DNA of 64,000 bases from Pseudomonadota bacterium (GTDB taxonomy: Bacteria; Desulfobacterota; Desulfobulbia; Desulfobulbales; Desulfocapsaceae): contig JAEYNP010000105.1 of assembly GCA_023412495.1 (NCBI GenBank), forward strand, positions 1 to 64,000, read 5' to 3'. Every line of letters starts with the position of its first letter. Within the stretch, counting starts at the first letter, position 1. A program made the position numbers and the translations under genes. Below, in pieces: positions 23,446 through 33,269 of this stretch. The notes under the pieces were generated by a model that did not search any database, had not been told where the DNA came from, and saw nothing but the letters and a program-made list of their open reading frames with translations.

Positions 23446-25623
23446 ATGGAAAATCGGATTTTTATCATACTGGTTTCGCTGCTCTTCGGCATGGCGCCGT
23501 TTTTGGCTGTGGCCGAGGACTCTCCGCCCGGAGATCCCGGCTGGCCCCGGCTTGTCCAGTCGGAGGGCAAGGAGCTGACCATCTATCAGCCCCAGGTGGA
23601 TTACTGGACGGACTACAAAATCCTCCACTTCCGCTGCGCCATTGCCGTGAAAACCGGCAAGAACGCCAAAGAGCAGTTCGGCGTGGCGGAAATCGAGGCG
23701 GAGACCGTGGTCGATCAGGACAACCGGCTGGTGGCGCTGATGCCGAAGCTGCGCATCCTCCGGTTTCCCAATACCTCGGAGTCGGAAGCGGAGGCTCTGC
23801 AAAAGACGGTAGACGAACTCTATCCCCGGGGCCGGGCGATGACCGTGTCGCTTGACCGGATCCTTGCCTATCTCGATCCCGATAAGCAGCCCCAGCAGCA
23901 GGCCGTCGATCTCAACCTCGATCCTCCGGAGATCTTTTTCAGCACCAGGCCCGCCATTCTGGTGATGTTCATGGGGGAACCCCGATTGCAGCCGGTGGTC
24001 AAGGATCAGCCGGAGCTGATGTTTGCCGTCAACAGCAACTGGCCGGTCTTTTTCGATGGAGTGGGCGGGAAGTATTATCTGCTGAACGGCGACAACTGGC
24101 TAATGGCGACGGATGCGGCAAAGGGACCTTGGGTCCCGGCCGGCCCACTGCCGAATGCCCTTTCCACCTTGCCGGAGGATGAAAACTGGGCGGAGGTGCG
24201 GGCAAACGTCCCAGGCAAACGTGTCTCGGCCCCGCCGCAGGTCTTTGTCAGCACCGAACCTGCGGAACTCATTCTCACCCAGGGAGAGCCGGCCTTCAGT
24301 CCGGTCAGCGGCACGAAATTGATGCGGGTGGCGAACAGCGACTCGATCCTCTTTCTCCATTCCGGCGACAAGAATTACTATTTCCTGACTGCCGGGCGAT
24401 GGTTCAAGGCCAAGGCCCTGAAAGGCCCTTGGTCGACCGCCAGTAAGAACCTGCCTGCCGATTTCAAGAAAATACCCGACAGCGATCCGGCCGCATTCGT
24501 CAAGGCTTCGGTTCCGGGCACCACCGAGGCCAAGGATGCCGTACTGCTGGCCTCCATCCCCACAAAGACGGTGACGACGAAGTCGGATCCCCCTCAGGTG
24601 CAGGTGGTCTACGACGGCCCGCCGAAGTTTCAGGTGATAGAGACGACGACGGTCCAGTATGCTGTCAATTCGCAGAACTCTGTGTTTCTCGTCGGCGGTA
24701 GCTATTACTGCTGCTATGACGGCGTCTGGTTCGTCAGCCAAGCTCCCACCGGTCCGTGGGTTCTCTGCACCAGCGTGCCGCCGGCCATCTACACCATTCC
24801 GCCAACCCACCCCATGCACAACGTGACCTACGTCGTCGTCCAGAGCAGTACGCCGACCACGGTCGTCTATACCCAGACCGCCGGCTACAGCGGCGAATAT
24901 GTCGCGGCGACAGGGGTGCTGATGTTCGGCGCCGGGATGATCACCGGGGCCATCCTCGCCGACGACGACCATCACCACCATTATTACCGCTCCTATCCCG
25001 TGCCGTATTCCTATGGCTGGGGAGCAAGATACGACTATCATCACGGCGGGTACTACCGGTCGGGCCATGTCGCTTACGGCCCGTATGCGGGGAGGGGGGC
25101 AACTGCCGCCTACAATCCCCGCACCGGCACCTACTCGCGCGGGGCCCATGCCTACGGCCCTTATGGCAGGGCTTCGGCTGGGCGGGCCTACAACCCCTAC
25201 ACAGGCACCCGGGCGGCCGCCTCAAGAGTCGACACTGCCTACGGCTCCGCCGGACGTGCCGCCGCCTATAACCCTTATACCGGCGAGGCGGCGCGGGCCG
25301 GCTACCGGACGGGAGAGCGGGGCTCAGCCGCCGGAGTGCAGACCAGCAGGGGGACGGGTGCCGCCGGGGTGAGGGGGGAGAGCGGGGCCGGCGCCGCCGC
25401 CTGGGATACCAGATACGGGCAGGGTGCCGCCGCAAGAGACAGGCAGGGCAATGTCTATGCAGGCAAAGACGGAAATGTCTACAAGCGGGACAACTCCGGC
25501 AACTGGAGCAAGAACAGCGGCAGCGGCTGGCAGGCGACGTCGCGGCCCCAGCCCACCCGCGAGCTCAATGCCCAGGCCGGGGCGCGGGCGCGCGGCAACA
25601 TGCAGGCGCGCCGGACTCGATAA
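23446..25623 (+). CDS. Secreted repeat protein with GPW-type modules and a Gly/Tyr-rich C-terminus
   Basis: 725 residues with a signal peptide (IILVSLLFGMAPFLAVA). Three ~75-residue modules follow the pattern 'PP.vf.s..Pa.l......P...PV.....L.y..Ns...f......yY.l..g.Wf.A....GPW': WLMATDAAKGPW, WFKAKALKGPW and WFVSQAPTGPW. A hydrophobic segment (ATGVLMFGAGMITGAILADD) precedes a low-complexity tail of Tyr/Gly/Ala repeats such as AYNPRTGTYSRGAHAYGPYG and AYNPYTG. The end, QGNVYAGKDGNVYKRDNSGN, looks like a further small repeat. Proteins of this type are often annotated as carbohydrate-binding; that is not established. The last gene of the operon, it converges on the NRPS/PKS operon. Confidence 0.7.
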   Translation: MENRIFIILVSLLFGMAPFLAVAEDSPPGDPGWPRLVQSEGKELTIYQPQVDYWTDYKILHFRCAIAVKTGKNAKEQFGVAEIEAETVVDQDNRLVALMPKLRILRFPNTSESEAEALQKTVDELYPRGRAMTVSLDRILAYLDPDKQPQQQAVDLNLDPPEIFFSTRPAILVMFMGEPRLQPVVKDQPELMFAVNSNWPVFFDGVGGKYYLLNGDNWLMATDAAKGPWVPAGPLPNALSTLPEDENWAEVRANVPGKRVSAPPQVFVSTEPAELILTQGEPAFSPVSGTKLMRVANSDSILFLHSGDKNYYFLTAGRWFKAKALKGPWSTASKNLPADFKKIPDSDPAAFVKASVPGTTEAKDAVLLASIPTKTVTTKSDPPQVQVVYDGPPKFQVIETTTVQYAVNSQNSVFLVGGSYYCCYDGVWFVSQAPTGPWVLCTSVPPAIYTIPPTHPMHNVTYVVVQSSTPTTVVYTQTAGYSGEYVAATGVLMFGAGMITGAILADDDHHHHYYRSYPVPYSYGWGARYDYHHGGYYRSGHVAYGPYAGRGATAAYNPRTGTYSRGAHAYGPYGRASAGRAYNPYTGTRAAASRVDTAYGSAGRAAAYNPYTGEAARAGYRTGERGSAAGVQTSRGTGAAGVRGESGAGAAAWDTRYGQGAAARDRQGNVYAGKDGNVYKRDNSGNWSKNSGSGWQATSRPQPTRELNAQAGARARGNMQARRTR

Positions 25624-25806
25624 AGAAAATTGTGCTAGAAAACGCGAAGACCATTCAAGCTCCATTCAGGGGATGCAGAGAGGCAAATTCAAGTCGGTCA
25701 ATTCGCCGGATATGATCTACTTCCTCTCCAGGACAATAGCTCAAGGAACAAAGATGGAATTGCATCATCTTTGGAGTAAAGAGCAGTTTATACAGCAGTG
25801 ATAGAA

Positions 25807-28800
25807 TTACACTTGTTCCTGGCGCGATCCGGAGAAATATTCCGCAATCTCTGTCTCGGACAATCCGGCTATCTCATCGAGCATTTCCTCAAGGTTCCCC
25901 TCTGCGCATGACTGCACCACGGCGGCCTCCACGGCGGACGACAGCTCGCCGACCGTTCGTTTGTCAAAGAGCGTCCGCAGTGGAATATCGACGCCGAATC
26001 GCCTCTTGATGCGTGCGGCCACCCTGGTGGCGGCGAGGGAGTGGCCACCGATCTCGAAGAAGTCGGCATTGATATCGGCACATTCCCGCCGTAGCACCTC
26101 GCGCCAGATCGCAGCAATCTCCTGTTCAGTGGCCGTTCGCGGCGCGACGGGCTCCACCGTAGTGTGAGCTGCGGCAGCGACCATTCGGCTGAGTTTTGCG
26201 TAGTCGACCTTGCCGTTGATCGTCAGGGGCAGGGCCTCGACCCTGAGGAAGGAACTTGGAATCATGTAGGGCGGCAGATACCGGCCGAGATGGGTGCGCA
26301 GCTCCTGCTCGTCGATGGCGCTCTCCGCGGTATAGAAGGCGGTGAGGAATAGATCGGCCACTTCGTCCAGCCGGCAGGGATAGTCCAGTTCCCGGAGGAT
26401 GGTGCGCACCCGGCTCAAGTCGGGTGAAACTGCAAGCTCGGCCAGAAAGTCCTCTCGGGTCCGGTGACCGATCCGCACCTCCCAGCTTCCAGGCAGGGCG
26501 TAATTATGAAAGCCCTGCTCGCGCCGATGGACGAAAATGCCGGCATCGTTGACGGCGCAGTTGGTCGAGCAGCCGATCTCGGTCGGGCTGATCCAGGCCA
26601 TGTGCTGTTTGAGGTAGGCAAAGATGTCGCTCCGGGTGACATCGCAGTAGCGGTAGAAATCGATGAATTGTATCTCCTCGAAGACCTTGTCGGTTGCAAA
26701 CAGCTCGCCAGCCATGGTTCGCCGCACGGCGTCGTCCATGCGATGATAGGCCTTGCGGGCCTCGAGTACGGCCGCATCGATCCCTTGGTCGTCGAACACG
26801 CCACCGCCGAAGAGTTCGCCCAGGCGGGTCTCGAACAGCTGGCCGCGGGAAAGCCCGGTGACGATATAAGGAATCCGTTTGTCCAGCGCAGTCTGGATGG
26901 CGGCGGTATAGATGCTCTTGAAGCAGCCGTTGCAGACATTGCTGTACGTGGCCAGACTGTCGCCGAGGATGCTTTTCATCGCCGGCGGGGTGTGGATCAG
27001 GCTGTCGACCCCCAGGTGCGCCACCGCGGCCCGGATATTCCGGCCGGCGGTCTCGTACAGATAGCCGTTGTCCAGGGTAAAGGCCAGTATCCGGTAGCCC
27101 ATTTCGACCAGCCGGCAGAGCATGTAGGTACTGTCTTTGCCGCCGCTGTAGAGCACGAGGCAGTCGTATTCACCGCCTCCCTGTTTCATGTCGGCGCGCA
27201 GGTCGTCGAGGGTTCGAAAATAGCCCTCGGCGCGGTCCCTGTAGGCGGCAAAATCGCGGCACAGAGTGCAGATTCCCGCCCCGTCGAAGCCGATGCCGGG
27301 ATAATTGGACGGCATGCCGCAGGCGTTGCAGTGGTGCACCGCGGCATCCCCGGCGGATGCGGTCCCCGCCTCACGGCAGATCACGGCGCTGTTGCGGATC
27401 CGCGGATGTTCGAGCAGTACCGATTCGATCTCGCCCGGTTCGACCCGGTAGCCGCGGATCTTGATCTGGCGGTCGACCCGGCCCAGATAGGTAATCTTGC
27501 CGTCTTCTTCCCATTTTGCCCGGTCGCCGGTGCGGTAGAGCCGGGTTTCGGGCAAGGTGGGACCGGCTATGAACCGCTCCGCTGTCAGCGCCTCCCTGCC
27601 GATATACTCTCGCGCGACACCGGCTCCGCCGACACAGAGCTCGCCGACTATGCCCATCGGTGCAAGATTCCGGTCTTTGTCGAGAATGCAGATGAAACTG
27701 TTGTCGATGGGTCCGCCGATGGAGACAGAGCCGGCGGTCTCGACAGCCGGGTCGAACCGGTGAATCATGCAGCCCACGGTGGCCTCGGTCGGCCCGTACT
27801 CGTTGTAGATGGTTACCCGGCCGTGCGTGGCATCGCAGGCGGCGCGGGCCAGCTCCACCTTCAGGTCCTCCCCGCCCAGGATCAGGCTATGGATGCGTTT
27901 CGGGGCTAAGCCCGCTTCCACGACCAGGGCGAGATGGGCGGGGGTCAGCTTGACCACATCGACCAGGTCGTCGGCCATCACCCGCAGGATGACCGGGGTC
28001 GGGTCGGCGGGATCGTCGTCATAGGTCCGGACCGTCCCGCCGCCGATCAGCGGCACAAAGAGCGAGGTTACGGTCAGGTCGAAGGCCAGGGAGGAAAACA
28101 ACGGAAAATCGACGGCACGGCCGTTGCCGTACTGCCGGAGGGCCCAGGTGATGTAATTGACCACGCTCCGATGCTCGACCAGAACGCCCTTGGGCTCGCC
28201 GGTTGAGCCGGAGGTGTAGATAATATAAGCCCCTCCGGACGGATTGAAGCTGCAGGCGATCTCTCCGCCGCCAGGAACATTGCCTGTCCCTAAAGCATCC
28301 GACCGGACAATGGCCGGCGGCTCGGTTTCGGCGGGCAGGCAGGCCATGGCCTCCCGGACATAGCTTTCGCGGCCGCCATCGACGATAAGCAAGGACATCC
28401 TGCAGTCCCCGGCGACGAAGGCGGTTCGCTGCGGCGGCCATGCCGGATCCATCGGTACATAGACCCCGCCGGCCTTCATGATCCCGAGCAGGACGGCCAG
28501 CATTGCGGCCGACCGCCCCATGCAGACCCCGACCCGGCCTTGATCTTGCAGCCCTTGCGCCGCGAGGTAGCGGGCTATCCGGTTTGAATCCGATTCCAAT
28601 TCCGCGTAGGTCATGGTCATTCCGTCTGTTTCGACCACCGCCGGACTGTCCGGGGTTTTTCGCGCCTGGGCGGAGAAAAGCTGATGGACGCACTGGTGCG
28701 GGATCGGCACTGCAAGACCCTCGCCGATTGCGGTGAGACGGGACTTCTCCTCGGCGGTCAACAGCGATACGGTCTTGGCTGGCGCGTCCAAATCGGTAAC

Positions 28801-30135
28801 CATTGCGACAAGCACGGTTTCGAGGTGACGCCACAGCCTCTCGACCGTCGCTCGGTCGAAGATCTCCTTTTTATAGACGATATCGCACTGGAGAGAGCCG
28901 TTTGCTTCCCACAGGTACACCTCGACATCAAAGCGTACCGTGCGGGTCGCTATCGGATATTCAGTGACGGTCAGTCCCTGCAGGGACAGCTCACCGATCG
29001 GCGCATTCTGCATAATGACCATGACCTGAACCAGCGGCATGGTCTCGCTGCTCCGCTCCGGCTGGGCGATTTCGACAATCTTTTCGAAAGGGATCTCCTG
29101 GTGACCATAGGCCTCGAGGGTGAGGTTGCGAACCCGGCCGATAGTTTCGCGGAGCGTCGGCGAACCCGACAGATCGACGCGCAACGGCAAGGTGTTGACG
29201 AAAAAGCCGATAAGGGGTTCCAACTCGGCCCGGTGCCGGTTGGCGATAAGGGAACCGAGAACGATATCGTCGCTGCCGCCATACCGGCCGAAGATTATCG
29301 AACAGGCAGCCAGCAGCGTCATGTATGGACTGGCCTGCAGGCGGCCGCTCAAATCGAGGACCGAGCCCGTCAGTTCGGGTGACAGCGCGGCGTGCACCAC
29401 CTCGGCCGCATGGGAGGTTTCGGCGTTTCGGTGGTTGCTCGTGGGCAACAGTGGCAGGGGCGATACCCCGTCGAGCTTTCGTCGCCAGTAGTCGATTGAG
29501 GCATCGAACTGGCCGGCCGCCATCTCCTGCCGTTGCCGCCTTGCAAATTCGGCGTACTGCAGGGAAAGCGGCGGCAGCGGCGAGCCCTCCCCCTGCATGA
29601 AGGCGCCATAGAGGGCGGCGATCTCCCCGACCAGCACCCCCATCGACCAGCCATCGGAGACGATGTGGTGCATGGTCAGCAAACAGAGAGCTTCGCTCTC
29701 ACCCAGGCCCAGGAGGAGGATTCGGGCCAGCGGTCCGGTGGCGAGATCGAATCGTCGGGCCGCCTCCTCCAGCATCCGGCGGCCGGCCCGCAACTCTCGC
29801 TCGCCGTCCGGAAGGGAGCGCAGGTCGACGACCGTAAAGGGAATCTTCATGGAGGCGTAAATGAGCTGTTCGGGGCCATCCCCGTCATCCCGAAAGCAGG
29901 TGCGAAGGACCGCGTGCCGCTCGACCACCTCGCTGATGCACCGCTCGAGAATCGAGATGCTGAAATTGCCCTTTAACCGAAGACCGACCGGAATGTTGTA
30001 CAATACGGCATCCGGCTCGAGCTGTTCGAGAAACCACAACCGCTCTTGGGCAAACGACAACGGCGCGGTGGCTACGACCGGGGCCGTATTTTCCGGCCCC
30101 TTATCGAAACGATCCATTTCGGGCAAAAGATTCAT
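25807..30135 (-). CDS. NRPS module C-A-PCP with a PP-loop amidotransferase-like domain inside the A domain
   Basis: 1442 residues, last gene of the assembly line. C domain about 20-440 (MHHIVSDGWS), of the LCL type by its start PLSFAQERLWFLEQL. The A domain runs from about 455 (a3 TSGSTGEPKG, a5 NEYGPTEATVG, a7 YRTGDRA, a8 IKIRGYRVEPGEIE) to 1330 (a9 LPPYMIP, a10 LTINGKVDY). Between a8 and a9, about 922-1268, sits a ~350-residue foreign domain: CNACGMP, CTLC, and the PP-loop YSGGKDSTYM, followed by NVCNGCFKS. PCP Ser lies near 1365 (IGGHSLAAT). Pocket residues read by hand, DLTKIGEVGK, are one conservative change from the usual Asn code DLTKLGEVGK. No thioesterase or other release domain follows the PCP, only a ~60-residue tail. 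Confidence 0.92.
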   Translation of the reverse strand: MNLLPEMDRFDKGPENTAPVVATAPLSFAQERLWFLEQLEPDAVLYNIPVGLRLKGNFSISILERCISEVVERHAVLRTCFRDDGDGPEQLIYASMKIPFTVVDLRSLPDGERELRAGRRMLEEAARRFDLATGPLARILLLGLGESEALCLLTMHHIVSDGWSMGVLVGEIAALYGAFMQGEGSPLPPLSLQYAEFARRQRQEMAAGQFDASIDYWRRKLDGVSPLPLLPTSNHRNAETSHAAEVVHAALSPELTGSVLDLSGRLQASPYMTLLAACSIIFGRYGGSDDIVLGSLIANRHRAELEPLIGFFVNTLPLRVDLSGSPTLRETIGRVRNLTLEAYGHQEIPFEKIVEIAQPERSSETMPLVQVMVIMQNAPIGELSLQGLTVTEYPIATRTVRFDVEVYLWEANGSLQCDIVYKKEIFDRATVERLWRHLETVLVAMVTDLDAPAKTVSLLTAEEKSRLTAIGEGLAVPIPHQCVHQLFSAQARKTPDSPAVVETDGMTMTYAELESDSNRIARYLAAQGLQDQGRVGVCMGRSAAMLAVLLGIMKAGGVYVPMDPAWPPQRTAFVAGDCRMSLLIVDGGRESYVREAMACLPAETEPPAIVRSDALGTGNVPGGGEIACSFNPSGGAYIIYTSGSTGEPKGVLVEHRSVVNYITWALRQYGNGRAVDFPLFSSLAFDLTVTSLFVPLIGGGTVRTYDDDPADPTPVILRVMADDLVDVVKLTPAHLALVVEAGLAPKRIHSLILGGEDLKVELARAACDATHGRVTIYNEYGPTEATVGCMIHRFDPAVETAGSVSIGGPIDNSFICILDKDRNLAPMGIVGELCVGGAGVAREYIGREALTAERFIAGPTLPETRLYRTGDRAKWEEDGKITYLGRVDRQIKIRGYRVEPGEIESVLLEHPRIRNSAVICREAGTASAGDAAVHHCNACGMPSNYPGIGFDGAGICTLCRDFAAYRDRAEGYFRTLDDLRADMKQGGGEYDCLVLYSGGKDSTYMLCRLVEMGYRILAFTLDNGYLYETAGRNIRAAVAHLGVDSLIHTPPAMKSILGDSLATYSNVCNGCFKSIYTAAIQTALDKRIPYIVTGLSRGQLFETRLGELFGGGVFDDQGIDAAVLEARKAYHRMDDAVRRTMAGELFATDKVFEEIQFIDFYRYCDVTRSDIFAYLKQHMAWISPTEIGCSTNCAVNDAGIFVHRREQGFHNYALPGSWEVRIGHRTREDFLAELAVSPDLSRVRTILRELDYPCRLDEVADLFLTAFYTAESAIDEQELRTHLGRYLPPYMIPSSFLRVEALPLTINGKVDYAKLSRMVAAAAHTTVEPVAPRTATEQEIAAIWREVLRRECADINADFFEIGGHSLAATRVAARIKRRFGVDIPLRTLFDKRTVGELSSAVEAAVVQSCAEGNLEEMLDEIAGLSETEIAEYFSGSRQEQV
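26331..27369 (-). other. Embedded PP-loop ATPase domain (WbpG-like) in the last A domain
   Basis: The insert starts after the a8 motif and ends before a9. It has an N-terminal pair of zinc-type cysteine motifs (CNACG, CTLC), the PP-loop SGGKDS, the ATP-binding follow-up FTLDNGY, a second CxxC (CNGC), TGLSRGQLFETRL, and WISPTEIGCSTNC. This order is that of N-acetyl sugar amidotransferases such as WbpG, members of the adenine nucleotide alpha-hydrolase group. That group activates a carbonyl as an adenylate for attack by ammonia or sulfur. Borders are approximate. Confidence 0.85.
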
Positions 30136-30140
30136 TAAAT

Positions 30141-33100
30141 CTACTCCTTGTCGGCAAGAGAGGCGGGCCGCGCCGCGAGTGTTTCGATATATCGCGCAAG
30201 GTCGGCCAAGACCGGCGTATCAAAGATGACCCGCAGCGACAGTTCCGCCGCCAGGTCCTGGCGAATCCGCGAGGTCATCCGGGTGGCCGACAGGGAATGG
30301 CCGCCAAGGGCGAAAAAATTGTCGTGCCGGCCGACGGCATCGGCGCCGATGACATCACGCCAGATCGCCGCAAGCTGTGCCTCGACCGGGCTCAGCGGTT
30401 CGCTGTCGGCAGCTGCTGCATCCGACTGCACCGGCGGCATTGCTTCCAGCAACCCTTCACGATCGATCTTGCCGCTGACCGTCAACGGCAACCGCTCCAC
30501 CCGGACAAAACGCGCCGGAATCATGTATTCCGGCAGAGTCTGGCGTAAAAAGCTTCGCAGCTGGTCGGCCGGAACCCCTTCGTTCCCTTCCGCCACCAGG
30601 AAGGCGACCAGCATCGCTCCGCCGGCTTCTTGCCCGACGACGACCGCGGAGTCCCGCACGAGAGGGTGGTCGCGGAGGGCTCTTTCGATTTCCGCCGGCT
30701 CGATGCGAAAGCCCCTGAGCTTGATCTGAGTATCGATACGGCCAACAAAAAACAGACCCTGATCGAGCGACACGCGGACGCGGTCGCCGGTGCGGTACAG
30801 CCGTTCCCCCGGCCGAACGGGATGGAGAGCAAAGCGTTCTCCGGTCAAGTCCTCGCGGCCGACATAGCCCTGCGCCACCCCGGCTCCGCCGATGTGCAGC
30901 TCGCCCACGGCGCCGATTGCCGCCCGCCGGCCATAGCGGTCAAGGATGAACAGCTCGGTGTTGTCGATGGGCAGACCGATCGGGATCGGCCGGCCGTCGC
31001 CAAGGCCTGTGACTTCCATTACCGTCGCCATGACGGTGGTTTCCGTCGGCCCGTAGTTGTTGAACACCCGGAAGCTGCCATCGCCGGCGGAGCGCAGGAC
31101 ATCGCCTCCGGTCAGCAGCCGGAAATCGGGCGGCAGCCGGCCGTCATGAATCCGGCAGATCTCCTCGCAGAGCACTGGGGGGACAAAACTCAGGGTTATG
31201 GCATGCTCACGGTAGAAGGCGATCAGACCCTCGCCGTCAAGGACATTGTCCCGCAGGCAGTGGAGGCTGCCGCCGGCAAGCAGCACCGGGATCAGCTCGA
31301 GGATGGAGGCGTCGAAGGCCGGCGAGGCCAAAAGGGTGCTGTGGGTCGATGGACCGAGGTCATAATAGCGGCCAAACCAGGAAGCGAAATTGACCACCGA
31401 GGCGTGCGAAATGGCGACCCCTTTGGGTGTGCCGGTCGAGCCCGAGGTAAAGATGATATAGGCGGCGCTCCGCGGGCTGCCTGCAGCCGACTCGCATGCC
31501 GGGCCATCGATTCGTGTCACGTCGGTGACCATGATATCGCCACCCCAGGCCGGGGAGTCGCGGAGATGCGGCAGGGTCAGGACGAAGCGGCAGCGGCAAT
31601 CCTTCAGGATGGTAGCGGCGCGTGGCGCAGGACACTGGGGATCAAGCGGAACGTAGGTGCCCCCTGCCTTGAGGATCCCGAACAGGGCCGCGGCCAGCCA
31701 GCGGCTGCGGTCGACCATCACCGCCACACACTCTCCCTGGCTGAAAGCCGGCTGGCGGTGGAGATACCCGGCAACCCTTTCGGCCAGGGCACCAAGCTCC
31801 TGATAGCTCACACTGCCTTCATGGTCGGTCACCGCCGTGTCGAGCGGCGATTGCTTTACCCTGCGGTCGAACTGGGCGCCAAGGGTGATGCCGTCATCGT
31901 AGGCTCTGGTCGTGGCGTTGAGGGAGTCGAGCATCGAATACTCCTCCGCCGAAAGCGGGTCGGCCGCATCGATCTGCATGTCCGGGTTTCGGGCGACTGC
32001 ACCGAGCATTGTCCGGACATGGCCGGCAATGCGGTTCGCCGCGCCAAAGTCAAAGGCTGCGTGATCAAAGTGCAGCTCGATTTCGAAGGGATCACCGGGC
32101 ACCACGACCAGGGCCAGATCGTAGCCGACCTGCTCGTGGCTTGCGGTTGGCCGGATATCCACGCCTTGGATCGATCCCCGGAAGGCCCGGGGAAAATTCT
32201 CGACGGCGACAAGATGGTTGATCAGCTTTCGTTTGGCGGCGGTCACGTTCTGGATCTCAGCCAGGTCGCAGAAGTGGTGGTCCGAGGCGGCAAGCGCCTG
32301 CTGCTGCACGGCCTGGGCGATCTGCCGGAGAGTTCGTATTCCTGGCCCGAGCCGTATCCGCACAGGAATGGTATTGATGCACAGGCCGACCATGCGATCC
32401 GAACCGGCCAGGGATTCGGGACGGCCGGAAACGACCGAGCCGAAAACGACATCGTCGGAATCGTTGTACCAGCCAAGGAGGAGTCCCCACAGGGTGTGGA
32501 CGATCGTACTGACCGAGACCTGCCAGCGGGCCGCAACCGACTGGAGTAGGGGACCTACGCCCGGCTCACAGGTAAGGCGCACCCTGCCACCATCGCCGGG
32601 CCTTTCCGGCCGCCGCGTGTTCTGCCCCGGCAGGATCGTTTCACCCCGATAACCCTCGAGTTCCCGGCGCCAGAACGACAGCGACTCCTGCCGGTCCCGG
32701 CTCTCCAGCCAGGTGATATAGCGGCTGAACGGCGCCACGCCGGGCAATTGTGCCGATGCCGCCCCCCGGATCGAGCGGTAGAGTTCCATCAGTTCGGCGT
32801 ACAGAATCGCGACGCTCCAGCCGTCGACGACGATATGGTGCATGGACCAGAGCAGCTCAAACGATGACTCGCCGAGTTGGCAGAGGGTAATGCGAATCGG
32901 CAGTTCGCCCGTGCAGTCGAGCCCCTTTTGCAGGTCGAGCCGGCGCACCTCGGCCACCGCGGAGTTTTGTTCGTCCTGCTTGATGCCGCGAAAGTCGTGC
33001 TGATGCCAGGGCGTCGCCCTCGGTTTCACCACGATCTGCAGGGACCGTTTGCTTTTCTCCGCTACGAATATGGTCCGCAACGCCGCATGGCGGGCCACCA

Positions 33101-33269
33101 GACCATCGAAGGCCGCGCGAAGGCCGGCGATGTCCAGTGGGCCGGATATCTGATACGACCGCTGCTCGAAATAGGCCCGGGACCGCGGATGCAGGCGGCA
33201 ATGGAGCAGCATGCTCTCCTGCATCGGTGAGAGCGGATAAATGTCGGCGATGTCGCTCTTGGAAAACAT
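30141..33269 (-). CDS. NRPS module C-A-PCP
   Basis: 1042 residues from ATG 33269, which overlaps the upstream stop (TGATG); the frame is open for 29 further codons inside the previous gene. C domain about 1-430, with the D-accepting type start DIYPLSPMQESMLL and an intact MHHIVVDGWS. A domain about 450-940 (a3 TSGSTGTPKG, a5 NNYGPTETTV, a7 YRTGDRV, a10 LTVSGKIDREG). PCP with ALGGHSLSAT, Ser near 990. The C-domain type fits the epimerisation domain that ends the upstream gene. Pocket residues read by hand, DALSLGNVMK, match no code I know and hint at a small or aliphatic side chain. Confidence 0.92.
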   Translation of the reverse strand: MFSKSDIADIYPLSPMQESMLLHCRLHPRSRAYFEQRSYQISGPLDIAGLRAAFDGLVARHAALRTIFVAEKSKRSLQIVVKPRATPWHQHDFRGIKQDEQNSAVAEVRRLDLQKGLDCTGELPIRITLCQLGESSFELLWSMHHIVVDGWSVAILYAELMELYRSIRGAASAQLPGVAPFSRYITWLESRDRQESLSFWRRELEGYRGETILPGQNTRRPERPGDGGRVRLTCEPGVGPLLQSVAARWQVSVSTIVHTLWGLLLGWYNDSDDVVFGSVVSGRPESLAGSDRMVGLCINTIPVRIRLGPGIRTLRQIAQAVQQQALAASDHHFCDLAEIQNVTAAKRKLINHLVAVENFPRAFRGSIQGVDIRPTASHEQVGYDLALVVVPGDPFEIELHFDHAAFDFGAANRIAGHVRTMLGAVARNPDMQIDAADPLSAEEYSMLDSLNATTRAYDDGITLGAQFDRRVKQSPLDTAVTDHEGSVSYQELGALAERVAGYLHRQPAFSQGECVAVMVDRSRWLAAALFGILKAGGTYVPLDPQCPAPRAATILKDCRCRFVLTLPHLRDSPAWGGDIMVTDVTRIDGPACESAAGSPRSAAYIIFTSGSTGTPKGVAISHASVVNFASWFGRYYDLGPSTHSTLLASPAFDASILELIPVLLAGGSLHCLRDNVLDGEGLIAFYREHAITLSFVPPVLCEEICRIHDGRLPPDFRLLTGGDVLRSAGDGSFRVFNNYGPTETTVMATVMEVTGLGDGRPIPIGLPIDNTELFILDRYGRRAAIGAVGELHIGGAGVAQGYVGREDLTGERFALHPVRPGERLYRTGDRVRVSLDQGLFFVGRIDTQIKLRGFRIEPAEIERALRDHPLVRDSAVVVGQEAGGAMLVAFLVAEGNEGVPADQLRSFLRQTLPEYMIPARFVRVERLPLTVSGKIDREGLLEAMPPVQSDAAAADSEPLSPVEAQLAAIWRDVIGADAVGRHDNFFALGGHSLSATRMTSRIRQDLAAELSLRVIFDTPVLADLARYIETLAARPASLADKE

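Noticed and set aside
25624..25806. A stand-alone thioesterase or MbtH-like gene after the last NRPS gene
   Set aside because: Only 183 bp without a coding frame or a clear terminator; convergent operon ends.
30630..32549. Long plus-strand ORF (639 codons) opposite an NRPS gene
   Set aside because: It is exactly antisense to a C-A-PCP gene with full motifs, has no domain, and owes its length to GC-rich codon bias. The same holds for other long plus-strand frames at 26464-27909, 36353-37855, 41211-42497, 44279-46114, 59147-62035 and 62078-63790.
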